Shown here one piece after another: positions 7,301-15,098 of a stretch of DNA of 64,000 nt; positions within the stretch are counted from its first letter, which is position 1; each line of letters begins with the position of its first letter. The stretch is taken from NCBI RefSeq assembly GCF_003201775.1, contig NZ_QJJZ01000003.1, positions 248,001-312,000 of the forward strand, given 5' to 3'. Position numbers and translations under genes: made by a program. The notes below the pieces were generated by a model that did not search any database, was not told the origin of the DNA, and worked only from the letters and a program-made list of their open reading frames with translations. The stretch comes from Arenibacter sp. ARW7G5Y1. Lineage in GTDB: Bacteria; Bacteroidota; Bacteroidia; Flavobacteriales; Flavobacteriaceae.

Positions 7301-8662
7301 CTTCCAATGGCTATTTCCACCAACGTTGGGGCAGAGGTGCAAAGACCACTTGCCACCGTGGTTATTGGAGGGCTTATTACCGCAACCATTCTAACATTGG
7401 TAGTACTGCCTATCCTCTACTCTATTTTTCATTTAAACGATGAACACAAGGAGTTACAAATTAAAGGCAGCTCAAAGATACTGGGAATTATTATACTGTT
7501 TATGGTGTCTGCCACATCGGTTCAAGCACAGGAGGAAGGACTTAATTTTGAGGAAATACGTGCAATGGCACTCAAGGGGAATTCTGGTCTAAAAGCATCT
7601 AAATTAAAAGTAGATGAATCCAAGGCACTGATAGCAAGTGCCTACAACTTTGACAAGACAGAGTTCTATTATCATTACGACCAAAATAACTTAGCCTTTA
7701 ACGACAAACCATTGAAGGTATTCGGTGTACAGCAAAATTTCCTTTTCCCAACCGTATATTTTGCTGCCAAAGGAGTAAATAAAGCCAATTATCTTATAGA
7801 AAGTAGTAATTATGAGCTGAAAAGGCAAATTCTGGAACAGGAATTGGCGTCTAGCTATCATGAACTGCAATATGCCAGACAAAAGGAAAAGACCTATAGT
7901 GAATTGAATCGGATGTATGAACGCTTTTCCTACTCCGCACAAAGAAAGTTTGAATTGGGGGAGAGTAATTATTTGGAAAAAATAACGGCCCAGGCCAAGC
8001 AAAGGGAACTTCGGACACTTTATGAAAAAGCCATTGAAGATGTTAAGCTTGCCTATAATCAGTTGATTAAAGTGGTACAACCAGATTCTACCTTGTTGGT
8101 CAATACCCTGCCTATGGAAAAACTGCAGTTAAAGGATATCATTATCGAGGAAAATGTTGGTATGGCCTACTTTGAAAACAGAAGTAAAATGTTCGTAGCC
8201 AAAAGTAATCTTGAACAACAGCATTTATTGCCCGATCTGAACTTCAATTATTTCCAGGGCACCAATTCCAATTTGGGAGAGAATCTCCAAGGTTTTCAAT
8301 TGGGTATCAAAATTCCATTATTTTTTAGTGGTAACGCCTCAAAAATAAAGGCCGCCAAAATAGCCAAGGATATTTCCCAAGCCGAAGCACAGGATTACCG
8401 GGTACAGCTTAGGGTCAAGTACGATTCACTAATGGGACAGTTAAAAAAGTATCAAGAGGTACTGTCCTACTATGAGACCGAAGGTCAGGGTCTTGCCGAT
8501 GAAATTATTAAAACTGCTACCTTAAGTTATCAAAGTGGGGAAATTGACTTCTTCCAATATATCCAAAGTATGGAAAATGGCTATAATATAACCCTTGCCT
8601 ATCTGGAAAATTTAAATGCCTATAATCAAACGGTCATTGCAATTAATTTCATAAACCTATAA
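4325..8662 (+). CDS. czcA: CzcA-type heavy-metal RND pump fused to TolC-like channel
   Basis: 1445-residue fusion. Residues 1 to about 1037 are a complete HME-type RND proton/metal antiporter with the usual TM1 (about 12-30), large periplasmic loops, a TM2-TM6 bundle (about 340-510) and a second bundle (about 880-1035). The TM4 signature D400-F-G-x3-D406-G-A-x3-V412-E413 is the HME1 form associated with divalent cations (Zn, Co, Cd), not the Cu/Ag form; the usual final Asn is Phe414. Residues about 1069-1445 form an outer-membrane efflux (TolC/OEP) domain rich in long amphipathic helices. Between them, residues 1047-1068 look like an internal signal peptide ending V-Q-A before Q1069. Such fusions are known in Bacteroidota. 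The adaptor gene follows after 10 nt. The pump would move metal from periplasm or cytosol to the outside. Confidence 0.93.
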   Translation: MLSNIILFSVKNKLIVFLLTISIIGFGLYSLTQIPIGAVPDVTNNQVQVITTSQNLSTQDMEQFITYPVELEMANLPGVIEIRSVSKFGLSVVTIVFEDKMGTFLPRQLISEKLISASEKIPEGFGTPQMGPITTGLGEIYQYILDTKPGYRDKYSAMDLRTIQDWVVKRQLSGIPGVVEVNTWGGYLKQYEVAINTQKLHAMNITIADIFTALEKNNSVSGGGYIEKVNQAYFIRGEGLISSLGDIENIVVKSTNNLPIYIKDVAQVGYGSATRFGAITGNGEGEKVLGQVMMLKDANSKKVIEAVHERIDAISKTLPEGVFINGFLERSELIGKTTFTVAENLILGCLIVIFVVVLLLGNLRSGLVVASVIPLCLLFALSLMYIFGVDANLMSLGAIDFGIIIDGAVIIVEFIAFQITAKKSELQLLGAKAQQTLKNEITIKGASKMMNSAIFGQLIILIVFIPILSLSGVEGKMFKPMALTFSFALIGAMILCFTYVPVAASIFIKPSTASPRNISVRLMDFLNRSYDPIIRWALKKKKMVLAISVLLLGGSIYLFTTMGGEFVPTLDEGDFVIQPVLKTGTSLSETVKITTKIERILLDNFPEVKQVVTRIGAAEVPTDPMSMEESDVIIILKPKKEWVSAESKDELADKFKEALAVIPGMEVEFTQPIEMRFNELITGVRADIAIKVFGEDLEILNKKGNEIKNLVKNVDGAADITVEKIAGLPQMNVKFDRAKIARYGLNIADLNSIISMGFAGANLGSVFEGEKRFDLTLRLDQKSRQDITNLKNLYVDTPLAGKIPLGELAQISYTTGAAKISRDDTKRRIVVGINVRNRDLQSVVDDVQRLIEENVKLPIGYTITYGGQFENLQSAKDRLKIAVPVALVLILILLYFAFKSIREALIIYSAIPLAAVGGILLLFVRNMPFSISAGVGFIALFGIAVLNGIVLIEHFKELKHQGMEDSDELIIQGSKDRLRAVLLTASAAALGFLPMAISTNVGAEVQRPLATVVIGGLITATILTLVVLPILYSIFHLNDEHKELQIKGSSKILGIIILFMVSATSVQAQEEGLNFEEIRAMALKGNSGLKASKLKVDESKALIASAYNFDKTEFYYHYDQNNLAFNDKPLKVFGVQQNFLFPTVYFAAKGVNKANYLIESSNYELKRQILEQELASSYHELQYARQKEKTYSELNRMYERFSYSAQRKFELGESNYLEKITAQAKQRELRTLYEKAIEDVKLAYNQLIKVVQPDSTLLVNTLPMEKLQLKDIIIEENVGMAYFENRSKMFVAKSNLEQQHLLPDLNFNYFQGTNSNLGENLQGFQLGIKIPLFFSGNASKIKAAKIAKDISQAEAQDYRVQLRVKYDSLMGQLKKYQEVLSYYETEGQGLADEIIKTATLSYQSGEIDFFQYIQSMENGYNITLAYLENLNAYNQTVIAINFINL

Positions 8663-8672
8663 AATAAAGACT

Positions 8673-9842
8673 ATGTCACGTATACTATATATTTCGCTTT
8701 TATCCATCCTTTTGTTCAATGTTATGGGCTGTGGGGATTTTAGTAATAAAGATAATGACCAAGGCATTGCGGAGGAAAGTGCCGATAATGCAAATACCAT
8801 AAAGGTTACAAGAGCTCAATTTGAAGGAGAAGAAATGGCGTTAGGGAGTCTTAGCCAGCAAAATTTTCCGGTGGTGGTGGAGGTTACGGGTACTATAGAT
8901 GTCCCACCTCAAAACAAGGCAATAGTTAGTGCCTTTTCTGGCGGATATATAAAAAGGACTCCCCTTTTAATAGGTAATAAAGTAAAAAAGGGGCAACCCT
9001 TGCTGAGCCTGGAAAATCCGGAATTCGTTCAAATACAACAGGAATATCAGGAAAGCTTTGAACAGCTAAGCTACCTTAAATCGGAATATGAAAGACAAAA
9101 AAGTTTGGTTGCCGAGCAAATAACCTCAGAAAAGAATTTTTTAAAGGCGGAGAGCGAATATAAACGCACTCTTGCCAGGTATAACGGTTTGGGACAAAAG
9201 CTTAAAATGCTAAATATCTCTCCAGGAAATGTGGAAAAAGGAATAATTGTATCCGAAGTAACCATCTTCGCCCCTATTGATGGCAGTATCACCAAAGTAA
9301 ATGTTAGTAAGGGTATGTATGTGTCCCCTTCGGATGAAATAATGGAGATCATAAATACGGACCATATTCATTTGGAATTATCCGTGTTTGAAAAGGATGT
9401 TATGAAAATCAAAAAAAATCAAAAAATTCGCTTTAGGATTTCAGAGGCCTCACAAGAATATTTCGAGGCGGAGGTATATTTGGTCGGTACTTCTATTGAT
9501 ACTGATAGTAGAACCGTGAAAATACATGGCCATTTACATGATGATGAAAATCACAATTTTGCTGTAGGGATGTTTGTAGAAGCTACCATTATTACCGAAA
9601 ATAGGGTTATGAAGGCTTTGCCCAGTGAGAGTGTTGTTACCATGGACAACAAGCAATATGTTTTATCACTGGTTTCCGAAGACAATGAGGTAAATGTTTT
9701 TAAAACAAATCGGGTACAGACGGGTGACGGTTATAACGGTTATATAGCCATCACCGATGTTGGCGAACTTAAGGATAATGACCAGGTAATCGTTAAGGGT
9801 GGATTTAATTTGTTGGGCGAGAATGCTGGTCATGATCACTAA
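8673..9842 (+). CDS. czcB: CzcB/HlyD-type periplasmic adaptor lipoprotein
   Basis: 389-residue membrane fusion protein completing the tripartite metal efflux system. The N-terminus is a lipoprotein signal with lipobox V-M-G-C (Cys20), so the protein is anchored to a membrane facing the periplasm. It then shows the lipoyl/barrel-sandwich half-motifs (P-P-Q-N-K-A-I-V-S-A and I-F-A-P-I-D-G-S-I-T-K-V) on both sides of a coiled-coil hairpin at about residues 120-175, followed by beta-barrel and membrane-proximal domains. The C-terminus ends G-E-N-A-G-H-D-H, a small His-rich tail that may bind metal. It starts 10 nt after the CzcA-TolC stop codon, so the two are surely co-transcribed. The adaptor comes after the pump rather than before it. 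Confidence 0.92.
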   Translation: MSRILYISLLSILLFNVMGCGDFSNKDNDQGIAEESADNANTIKVTRAQFEGEEMALGSLSQQNFPVVVEVTGTIDVPPQNKAIVSAFSGGYIKRTPLLIGNKVKKGQPLLSLENPEFVQIQQEYQESFEQLSYLKSEYERQKSLVAEQITSEKNFLKAESEYKRTLARYNGLGQKLKMLNISPGNVEKGIIVSEVTIFAPIDGSITKVNVSKGMYVSPSDEIMEIINTDHIHLELSVFEKDVMKIKKNQKIRFRISEASQEYFEAEVYLVGTSIDTDSRTVKIHGHLHDDENHNFAVGMFVEATIITENRVMKALPSESVVTMDNKQYVLSLVSEDNEVNVFKTNRVQTGDGYNGYIAITDVGELKDNDQVIVKGGFNLLGENAGHDH

Positions 9843-9865
9843 CCATCTTGGCATACATAATAGTC

Positions 9866-9905
9866 GACCAGAAATGTAAAAACTGTTTAAAATACATTTC
9901 TGGTC
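9866..9905. terminator. Hairpin between convergent operons
   Basis: GACCAGAAATGTA (9866-9878) and TACATTTCTGGTC (9893-9905) form a perfect 13-bp stem with a 14-nt A/T-rich loop. It lies between the end of the efflux operon and the end of the hydroxyproline operon, which converge here. A long T-tract is missing on both sides, so termination would be weak or factor-assisted. It may equally protect 3' ends. Confidence 0.55.
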
Positions 9906-9920
9906 AGCTAGTATTGTGCA

Positions 9921-11171
9921 TTAGAACTTTCTATTTGGCGAAAAGCCATTTATGTCCATAGATGTTTTCTTGTCCGAAATTATTTCCGAGACCAGTTGTC
10001 CTGTAACCGGTCCTAGGCTCCAGCCCATCATGGCATGTCCTGTGGCAATGGTTAAATTTTTTAAGGAACTACATTTTCCAATATAGGGCAGGCCGTCTGG
10101 AGAAACTGGGCGTAGACCGCTTTTGGCATCCCCTATTTCTTTGGTGTTGATTTCTATTTCAGGATAAAACTGGGAGACAGCCTTGGCAATGGCCTCAACA
10201 CGTTGTTTTTTAATAATATCGTTAATTCCCGAAAATTCCATGGTACCTGCAAAACGGGTGTATTCTGCCATTGGAGTTACCGCTACCTTGGCTTCCATTA
10301 GAATGGCGGGAATGGTAATCCTGGTAGGTCTTGCTACATTTATACTATATCCCTTTCCTGCCTGTATGGGAAGTTTAAGGTTCATTTTCTTGGATAATTT
10401 TTCACTCCAAGAGCCTGCCGCCAATACAATTTCTTCAGGTGAATACTGGGTCTTATCTGTAATTACGGTGGTTATTCGGCCATTATCTGTCACAATATCG
10501 GTAACCTCCTCATTGGTTTTTATGATTACACCGCTTCGCTTTAAATAATCCAACATTTTTTTCATGAACTCGGTCGGAGTGGTATGTCCATCGCACTCAT
10601 AATGAACGGCTCCCTTAACATCCATGGTAAGGTTGGGTTGTAATTTGTTCAACGCTTTTTTGTCCAAGGAATTAACTTCCAGACCTAAATAGGAAGCCTT
10701 TTTAGCGACCTCCATTTCATGTTCTCCTTCTGCGTCGGTTTTATACAACATTAATAAGCCCTTTCTTTCCAGCTGAAAATCCCCTAAATCCCCAGTGTTT
10801 TTAATAGCAGTGAAAAGTTCCCTGCTCAATATGTTTATCTCCTTGATCAGGGGAATGGCCAGAGCTACCTTTTTCTTAGTGGAGGATTTATGGAAATACC
10901 AGGACCATTTAAAAAAATCGGTATCCCAACGGGGTTGCATATAAAATGGACTGGATGAATTGAACATCCATTTAATGCCTTTTAAAATCATCCCAGGGGA
11001 AGCAAGGGGAATAATATGGCTGGGGGTAATATATCCAGCGTTGACAAAGGAGGCTCCCGAGCTAATATCAGATTTGTCCAATAGGGTAACATTATGGCCC
11101 TCTTTATGTAAAAAGTAGGCAGAACAGAGTCCTACTATTCCCCCGCCAATAATCAATACGTTCTTTTTCAT
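9921..11171 (-). CDS. FAD-dependent D-hydroxyproline dehydrogenase (DadA-like)
   Basis: 416-residue flavoprotein of the DAO/DadA family. The Rossmann dinucleotide motif G9-G-G-I-V-G14 follows the initiator closely, and the family's second half (A-A-G-S-W-S, then G-L-R-P-V-S-P-D-G-L-P-Y-I-G and A-T-G-H-A-M-M-G-W-S-L-G-P) is intact. Related enzymes oxidise D-amino acids and pass electrons to the respiratory chain. Here it is the last gene of a hydroxyproline operon, 1 nt after the epimerase, so the likely substrate is cis-4-hydroxy-D-proline. Oxidation would give 1-pyrroline-4-hydroxy-2-carboxylate. It matches the single-subunit type (as in rhizobial HypO) rather than the three-subunit oxidase of Pseudomonas. 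The exact substrate rests on context. Confidence 0.88.
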   Translation of the reverse strand: MKKNVLIIGGGIVGLCSAYFLHKEGHNVTLLDKSDISSGASFVNAGYITPSHIIPLASPGMILKGIKWMFNSSSPFYMQPRWDTDFFKWSWYFHKSSTKKKVALAIPLIKEINILSRELFTAIKNTGDLGDFQLERKGLLMLYKTDAEGEHEMEVAKKASYLGLEVNSLDKKALNKLQPNLTMDVKGAVHYECDGHTTPTEFMKKMLDYLKRSGVIIKTNEEVTDIVTDNGRITTVITDKTQYSPEEIVLAAGSWSEKLSKKMNLKLPIQAGKGYSINVARPTRITIPAILMEAKVAVTPMAEYTRFAGTMEFSGINDIIKKQRVEAIAKAVSQFYPEIEINTKEIGDAKSGLRPVSPDGLPYIGKCSSLKNLTIATGHAMMGWSLGPVTGQLVSEIISDKKTSMDINGFSPNRKF

Positions 11172-11172
11172 T

Positions 11173-12180
11173 CTATATTACTTGAAAACCGTGGGCATAT
11201 GGATCATCATCATCAATAATGATATTGTTATAGCCGTAAACCTGTGCCCAACCCTTAATACTGGGGATAATGGCTTTCATTCCGGCCAAACTAGTCTCTT
11301 CTTCCACTTTCCCAACAAATTGGGAACCAATAAAACTTTCATGGATAAACTCATCTCCCACTTTTAGCTTCCCCTTGGCATGCCACTGTGCCATACGTGC
11401 AGAGGTTCCGGTACCACATGGAGATCTGTCTATAGCCTTGTCCCCATAAAAAACAGCATTCCTTGCCGTAGCTTCGGGTGATATCGTTTTCCCCGTCCAC
11501 TCTATGTGGCTCACACTATTGATCGTTGGATTCTCTGGGTGGATAAATTTGTTTGGATATTTGAGGTTTATCTTCTCCCTTATCTCTTGACTGTATTGGA
11601 CCAATTTTCCTGCAGAATAATCCTGGATACCCTTAAAATTCTTTTGTGGATCAATAATAGCATAATAGTTGCCGCCATATGAGACATCAAAGACGAGCTC
11701 CCCTAAATCGGAGCAATTCACAGTCAGTTCGGATGCCGCTAGGTACGATTTAACATTTGTTAATTTTACCCAATCAATTTTTTTGCCTGTTTGTTGATAC
11801 TGGATATTCACCAAACCGGCAGGGGTTTCCATTCTTATTTTTCCCGGTTCCCTTGGGGTTAGCAGACCTTCTTCTATCCCGATGGTTATTGCCCCTATAG
11901 TACCGTGTCCGCACATGGGGAGACAGCCACTGGTTTCTATAAACAGAATACCAAAATCGTTTTCGGGGTCGGTGGGCGGGTAAAAAATACTTCCGCTCAT
12001 CATATCATGGCCTCTTGGTTCAAACATTAAACCTTTCCGAATCCAATCGAACTCTTTAAGGAAATGCTGGCGCTTTTCGCTCATATTGTTCCCCAATAGA
12101 TTTGGTCCTCCCCCGGCTACCACCCGAACGGGATTGCCACAGGTATGGGCATCCACGCAAAAAAAGGTCTTCCTGGCCAT
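11173..12180 (-). CDS. lhpA: 4-hydroxyproline 2-epimerase (proline racemase family)
   Basis: 335-residue proline racemase family enzyme. Both catalytic acid/base cysteines are present: Cys90 in M-C-G-H-G-T-I-G and Cys255 in S-P-C-G-T-G-T-S-A. The two-Cys set indicates an epimerase or racemase and excludes the Thr-containing trans-3-hydroxyproline dehydratases. The S-P-C-G-T-G-T motif and the operon partners indicate hydroxyproline 2-epimerase, which converts trans-4-hydroxy-L-proline to cis-4-hydroxy-D-proline in the cytosol. The gene starts 4 nt after the semialdehyde dehydrogenase and ends 1 nt before the FAD dehydrogenase. Proline racemase activity is the alternative but fits the neighbours less well. 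Confidence 0.9.
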   Translation of the reverse strand: MARKTFFCVDAHTCGNPVRVVAGGGPNLLGNNMSEKRQHFLKEFDWIRKGLMFEPRGHDMMSGSIFYPPTDPENDFGILFIETSGCLPMCGHGTIGAITIGIEEGLLTPREPGKIRMETPAGLVNIQYQQTGKKIDWVKLTNVKSYLAASELTVNCSDLGELVFDVSYGGNYYAIIDPQKNFKGIQDYSAGKLVQYSQEIREKINLKYPNKFIHPENPTINSVSHIEWTGKTISPEATARNAVFYGDKAIDRSPCGTGTSARMAQWHAKGKLKVGDEFIHESFIGSQFVGKVEEETSLAGMKAIIPSIKGWAQVYGYNNIIIDDDDPYAHGFQVI

Positions 12181-12184
12181 TAAT

Positions 12185-13768
12185 CTATATTTTCTGTTTG
12201 GTATGTTCGCCGTTTACTAGCCTCATAATGTCCAAGGGATTATTGTTCCTTAAGGCTTCCGGCAATAATTCTTCCGGCCAACTTTGGAAAGACACTGGTC
12301 TTACCCATCGTTTTATTGCCGAGGTTCCAACGGAAGTGAACCTACTGTCCGTAGTGGATGGAAATGGGCCTCCATGCATCATGGATGGGCAAACTTCCAC
12401 TCCTGTGGGAACCCCGTTGAAGATGATGCGTCCTACTCTATTTACCAGGGCGTTTACTACCTCCGGACTGGATTTTATCTCGGATTCCGTTCCTAGGATG
12501 GTTCCGGTTAATTGTCCCTCCAAATGCTGGATTACTGTGGCCAATTCCGATTTGTCCTGACATTGTACAACAATAGAGAAGGGGCCAAAGACCTCCCTGT
12601 GTAGCACGGGGTTCTCCAAAAAATCCTTTGCTGCAACGGTCAATACTTTTTGTTCGGCATAATTGGGATCAACCTGCCCTTTAAAGGAGGCTACTTCTTT
12701 AGTGTTGGGTTGGGAGGACAATTCCTTTTTTCCTTTTTCATAACCTTCGTGTATGTTGGGGTGCAACATACAGGTAGGATCCAATTTTTCTATTTCCTTG
12801 CCCAAGTGGGTGGTAAAACTATCCATGGCCTGTCCTTTAATGCCAATAATAAGTCCTGGATTGGTACAAAATTGGCCTGCTCCCAACATAATGGAACCCG
12901 CGTATTGGGATGCCCATTCGGACCCTTTTTCTTCCAAGGCAGATGGAAGAACCACTACGGGATTAATACTGCCCATCTCCGCAAACACAGGGATCGGCTC
13001 TTTTCTTTGTGTTGCCAATCTATATAAGGCCATACCTCCATTGGTACTCCCTGTGAAACCTATCCCTTTTACTTTGGGATGTACGGTTAATAGCTGTCCA
13101 ACCTCTAAATCACTACTGTTTAGATTGGAAAATACACCATCGGGCATTCCTGTTTTTTTGGCTGCTATGGCTATAGCGGAGGCTACCAATTCTCCGGTAC
13201 CGGCATGCATGGGATGACTTTTTACAATTACGGGACACCCTGCAGCAAGAGCACTGGCGGTATCTCCCCCAGCGGTGGAAAAGGCCAATGGGAAATTGCT
13301 GGCACCAAATACAACTATAGGACCTAAGGGAAGCAACATTTTTCTAATGTCCGCTTTTGGCAACGGCTCCCTGTCCGGCTGAGCGGTATCTATGGTAGCT
13401 TCTACCCATGAGCCTTCCTCCAATAAGGTGGCAAAGGCATGAAGTTGTCCCATGGTCCTACCGCGTTCGCCTTTGGCCCTGCCTTCCGGCAAACCCGACT
13501 CCTGGACATAAACTGAAATCAGTTCGTCGCCCAAGGCTTCAATTTCACTGGCTATGGCCCTTAAAAATTCTGCTTTTTTTCTGTCCGAGAAAGTGCGATA
13601 TGTTTCAAATGCTATCGCAGCCTTGTCAATTGCGGCATTTACCTCTTCCTTAGAGGCCTCATGGAAAATCCATTCCGTAGGTTTATTCAATTTTGGATTG
13701 AAAGTTGAATATGTTCTACTGTTCTTGGCCGATGTATCTAGTCCAATATAGTTTTTCCCTGTAATCAT
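12185..13768 (-). CDS. 2-oxoglutarate semialdehyde dehydrogenase
   Basis: 527-residue NAD(P)-dependent aldehyde dehydrogenase of the type III alpha-ketoglutaric semialdehyde dehydrogenase group. The general base Glu264 (F-A-E-M-G-S) and the nucleophile Cys301 (G-A-G-Q-F-C-T-N-P-G) are both present. The Q-F-C-T-N-P-G context and the C-terminal P-T-G-V-E-V-C-P-S-M-M-H-G-G motif are typical of this subgroup. It performs the last step of the hydroxyproline pathway, oxidising 2-oxoglutarate semialdehyde to 2-oxoglutarate, which enters the TCA cycle. The gene lies between the deaminase (92 nt upstream) and the epimerase (4 nt downstream). Similar enzymes also serve sugar-acid pathways, but the operon argues for hydroxyproline. 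Confidence 0.9.
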   Translation of the reverse strand: MITGKNYIGLDTSAKNSRTYSTFNPKLNKPTEWIFHEASKEEVNAAIDKAAIAFETYRTFSDRKKAEFLRAIASEIEALGDELISVYVQESGLPEGRAKGERGRTMGQLHAFATLLEEGSWVEATIDTAQPDREPLPKADIRKMLLPLGPIVVFGASNFPLAFSTAGGDTASALAAGCPVIVKSHPMHAGTGELVASAIAIAAKKTGMPDGVFSNLNSSDLEVGQLLTVHPKVKGIGFTGSTNGGMALYRLATQRKEPIPVFAEMGSINPVVVLPSALEEKGSEWASQYAGSIMLGAGQFCTNPGLIIGIKGQAMDSFTTHLGKEIEKLDPTCMLHPNIHEGYEKGKKELSSQPNTKEVASFKGQVDPNYAEQKVLTVAAKDFLENPVLHREVFGPFSIVVQCQDKSELATVIQHLEGQLTGTILGTESEIKSSPEVVNALVNRVGRIIFNGVPTGVEVCPSMMHGGPFPSTTDSRFTSVGTSAIKRWVRPVSFQSWPEELLPEALRNNNPLDIMRLVNGEHTKQKI

Positions 13769-13860
13769 TGTAAATTTAAATTTTATTTATTCGCTCTATT
13801 GAGCTTGAATTTCCTTGACTAAAGTAATACTTTTAGGAGGGTATTAAAAGTATTATTGGT

Positions 13861-14781
13861 TTAAACCAATTCCGATTTATAATCAGGAAGGGTCGGCCTA
13901 GTCTTCATTCCTTCTTCAATAATTCCCAACACCCTTTTTCTTTCCTCTCCCTGAAGAGGTAATCTAGGAGCTCTTACTTGTTCCGTTCCTATGCCGGTAG
14001 CCACTTCTGCCAATTTAATGTTTTGTACCAACTGGGGGTTGATATCCAGTTCTAATAAAGGTAAAAACCACCTGTAAATAGCTAGGGCTTCTTGAATTCT
14101 CCCGGTTTTTGCCAAGCTATATATAGCTACGGTTTCTGCAGGAAAAGCACAGACCAGACCAGCAACCCAGCCATCTGCACCCATTAGAACACTTTCCAAT
14201 CCTAAAGTGTCAACCCCTGTAAACACCTTCAAACGGTCGCCAAATCTATTTTTAATCCGGGTAATGTTGGAGATATCCCGGGTAGATTCCTTTACGGCCT
14301 GTATGTTCGGCATGGTCAATAATTCTTCGAACATATCCAAAGTTACCTCTATTCCGTAATCTACAGGATTGTTGTATATCATTATTGGCAAATCTGTACT
14401 CATGGCCACTGCCTTAAAGTAGGTAACCGTTTCAAAGTCATTCGCCTTGTAACGCATAGGAGGAAGCATCATTAAACCGCTGGCCCCATATTTTTTAGCT
14501 TTATATGCGGCTTCAATGGCACCTTTGGTGGTTTGTTCCGCTATGTTTATGATTACTGGGATTTTATCATTGACAATTCTTACTGTCTCTTGTATTAAAA
14601 TCTTTTTCTCTTCATCGGTCAAGGTACTGGCTTCCCCAAGTGTACCGCCCAGGATAATAGCACTGACCCCAGCTTCCAGCTGTGCCTGAATATTGAGTTC
14701 GAACATTTTTAGGTCTAGAGTATCCTCTTTAGTGAATTTTGTAGTAACTGCAGGCATTACGCCTTCCCAATTTATTTGCAT
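13861..14781 (-). CDS. lhpC: DapA-family pyrroline-4-hydroxy-2-carboxylate deaminase
   Basis: 306-residue (beta/alpha)8-barrel aldolase of the dihydrodipicolinate synthase/N-acetylneuraminate lyase family. The Schiff-base Lys164 (Q-A-V-K-E-S-T) and catalytic Tyr136 (M-I-Y-N-N-P) are present, as is the G-G-T-L-G-E-A-S phosphate/carboxylate loop. Within this operon it should be the deaminase that converts 1-pyrroline-4-hydroxy-2-carboxylate to 2-oxoglutarate semialdehyde plus ammonia. It is the first gene of the operon and has a candidate promoter 24 nt upstream. True lysine-pathway DapA is unlikely because the three other genes form a complete hydroxyproline route. Confidence 0.88.
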   Translation of the reverse strand: MQINWEGVMPAVTTKFTKEDTLDLKMFELNIQAQLEAGVSAIILGGTLGEASTLTDEEKKILIQETVRIVNDKIPVIINIAEQTTKGAIEAAYKAKKYGASGLMMLPPMRYKANDFETVTYFKAVAMSTDLPIMIYNNPVDYGIEVTLDMFEELLTMPNIQAVKESTRDISNITRIKNRFGDRLKVFTGVDTLGLESVLMGADGWVAGLVCAFPAETVAIYSLAKTGRIQEALAIYRWFLPLLELDINPQLVQNIKLAEVATGIGTEQVRAPRLPLQGEERKRVLGIIEEGMKTRPTLPDYKSELV

Positions 14782-14804
14782 AACAAAGATTTTTTAATGA
14801 ACTA

Positions 14805-14812
14805 CAAAATTA
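14805..14812 (-). promoter_or_regulatory. Candidate -10 box of hydroxyproline operon
   Basis: Minus-strand TAATTTTG matches TAnnTTTG exactly, 24 nt before the ATG of the first operon gene. No clear TTG is seen at the -33 distance. No regulator gene is adjacent. Confidence 0.4.
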
Positions 14813-15060
14813 ATACAACAATTAGCCTCTTAATAGGGGAATATTAGCCGAAATTGAGATAATATTAACTTGTTGTGGCTTCTTTTTGGAAATAACGTGT
14901 TAAAAAATAATGCGAACCTTACCCAATCCTAAACAATGGGAATTTAATCGAACTTGTTCATTTTTCTAACTTTTAAGGATTTGTACCACTTAAATAAGGT
15001 CAAGTTTCATAGTCCAAACAGTTTTATAAAAATACTAAGATTCTTTCTTTAAGATTTCCT
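14813..15060. other. Intergenic between divergent genes
   Basis: This is the main part of the 317-base space between the hydroxyproline operon and the M28 peptidase gene. It is AT-rich, shows no reading frame worth calling and no strong hairpin. It presumably carries the regulatory sites of both divergent units. Confidence 0.4.
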
Positions 15061-15068
15061 TATTTTTG
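15061..15068 (+). promoter_or_regulatory. Candidate -10 box of M28 peptidase gene
   Basis: TATTTTTG fits TAnnTTTG, 30 nt before the ATG. TTC lies near the -33 position instead of TTG. Confidence 0.4.
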
Positions 15069-15098
15069 GAAAATTCTGAATTAATTAAAAATAGCTGA

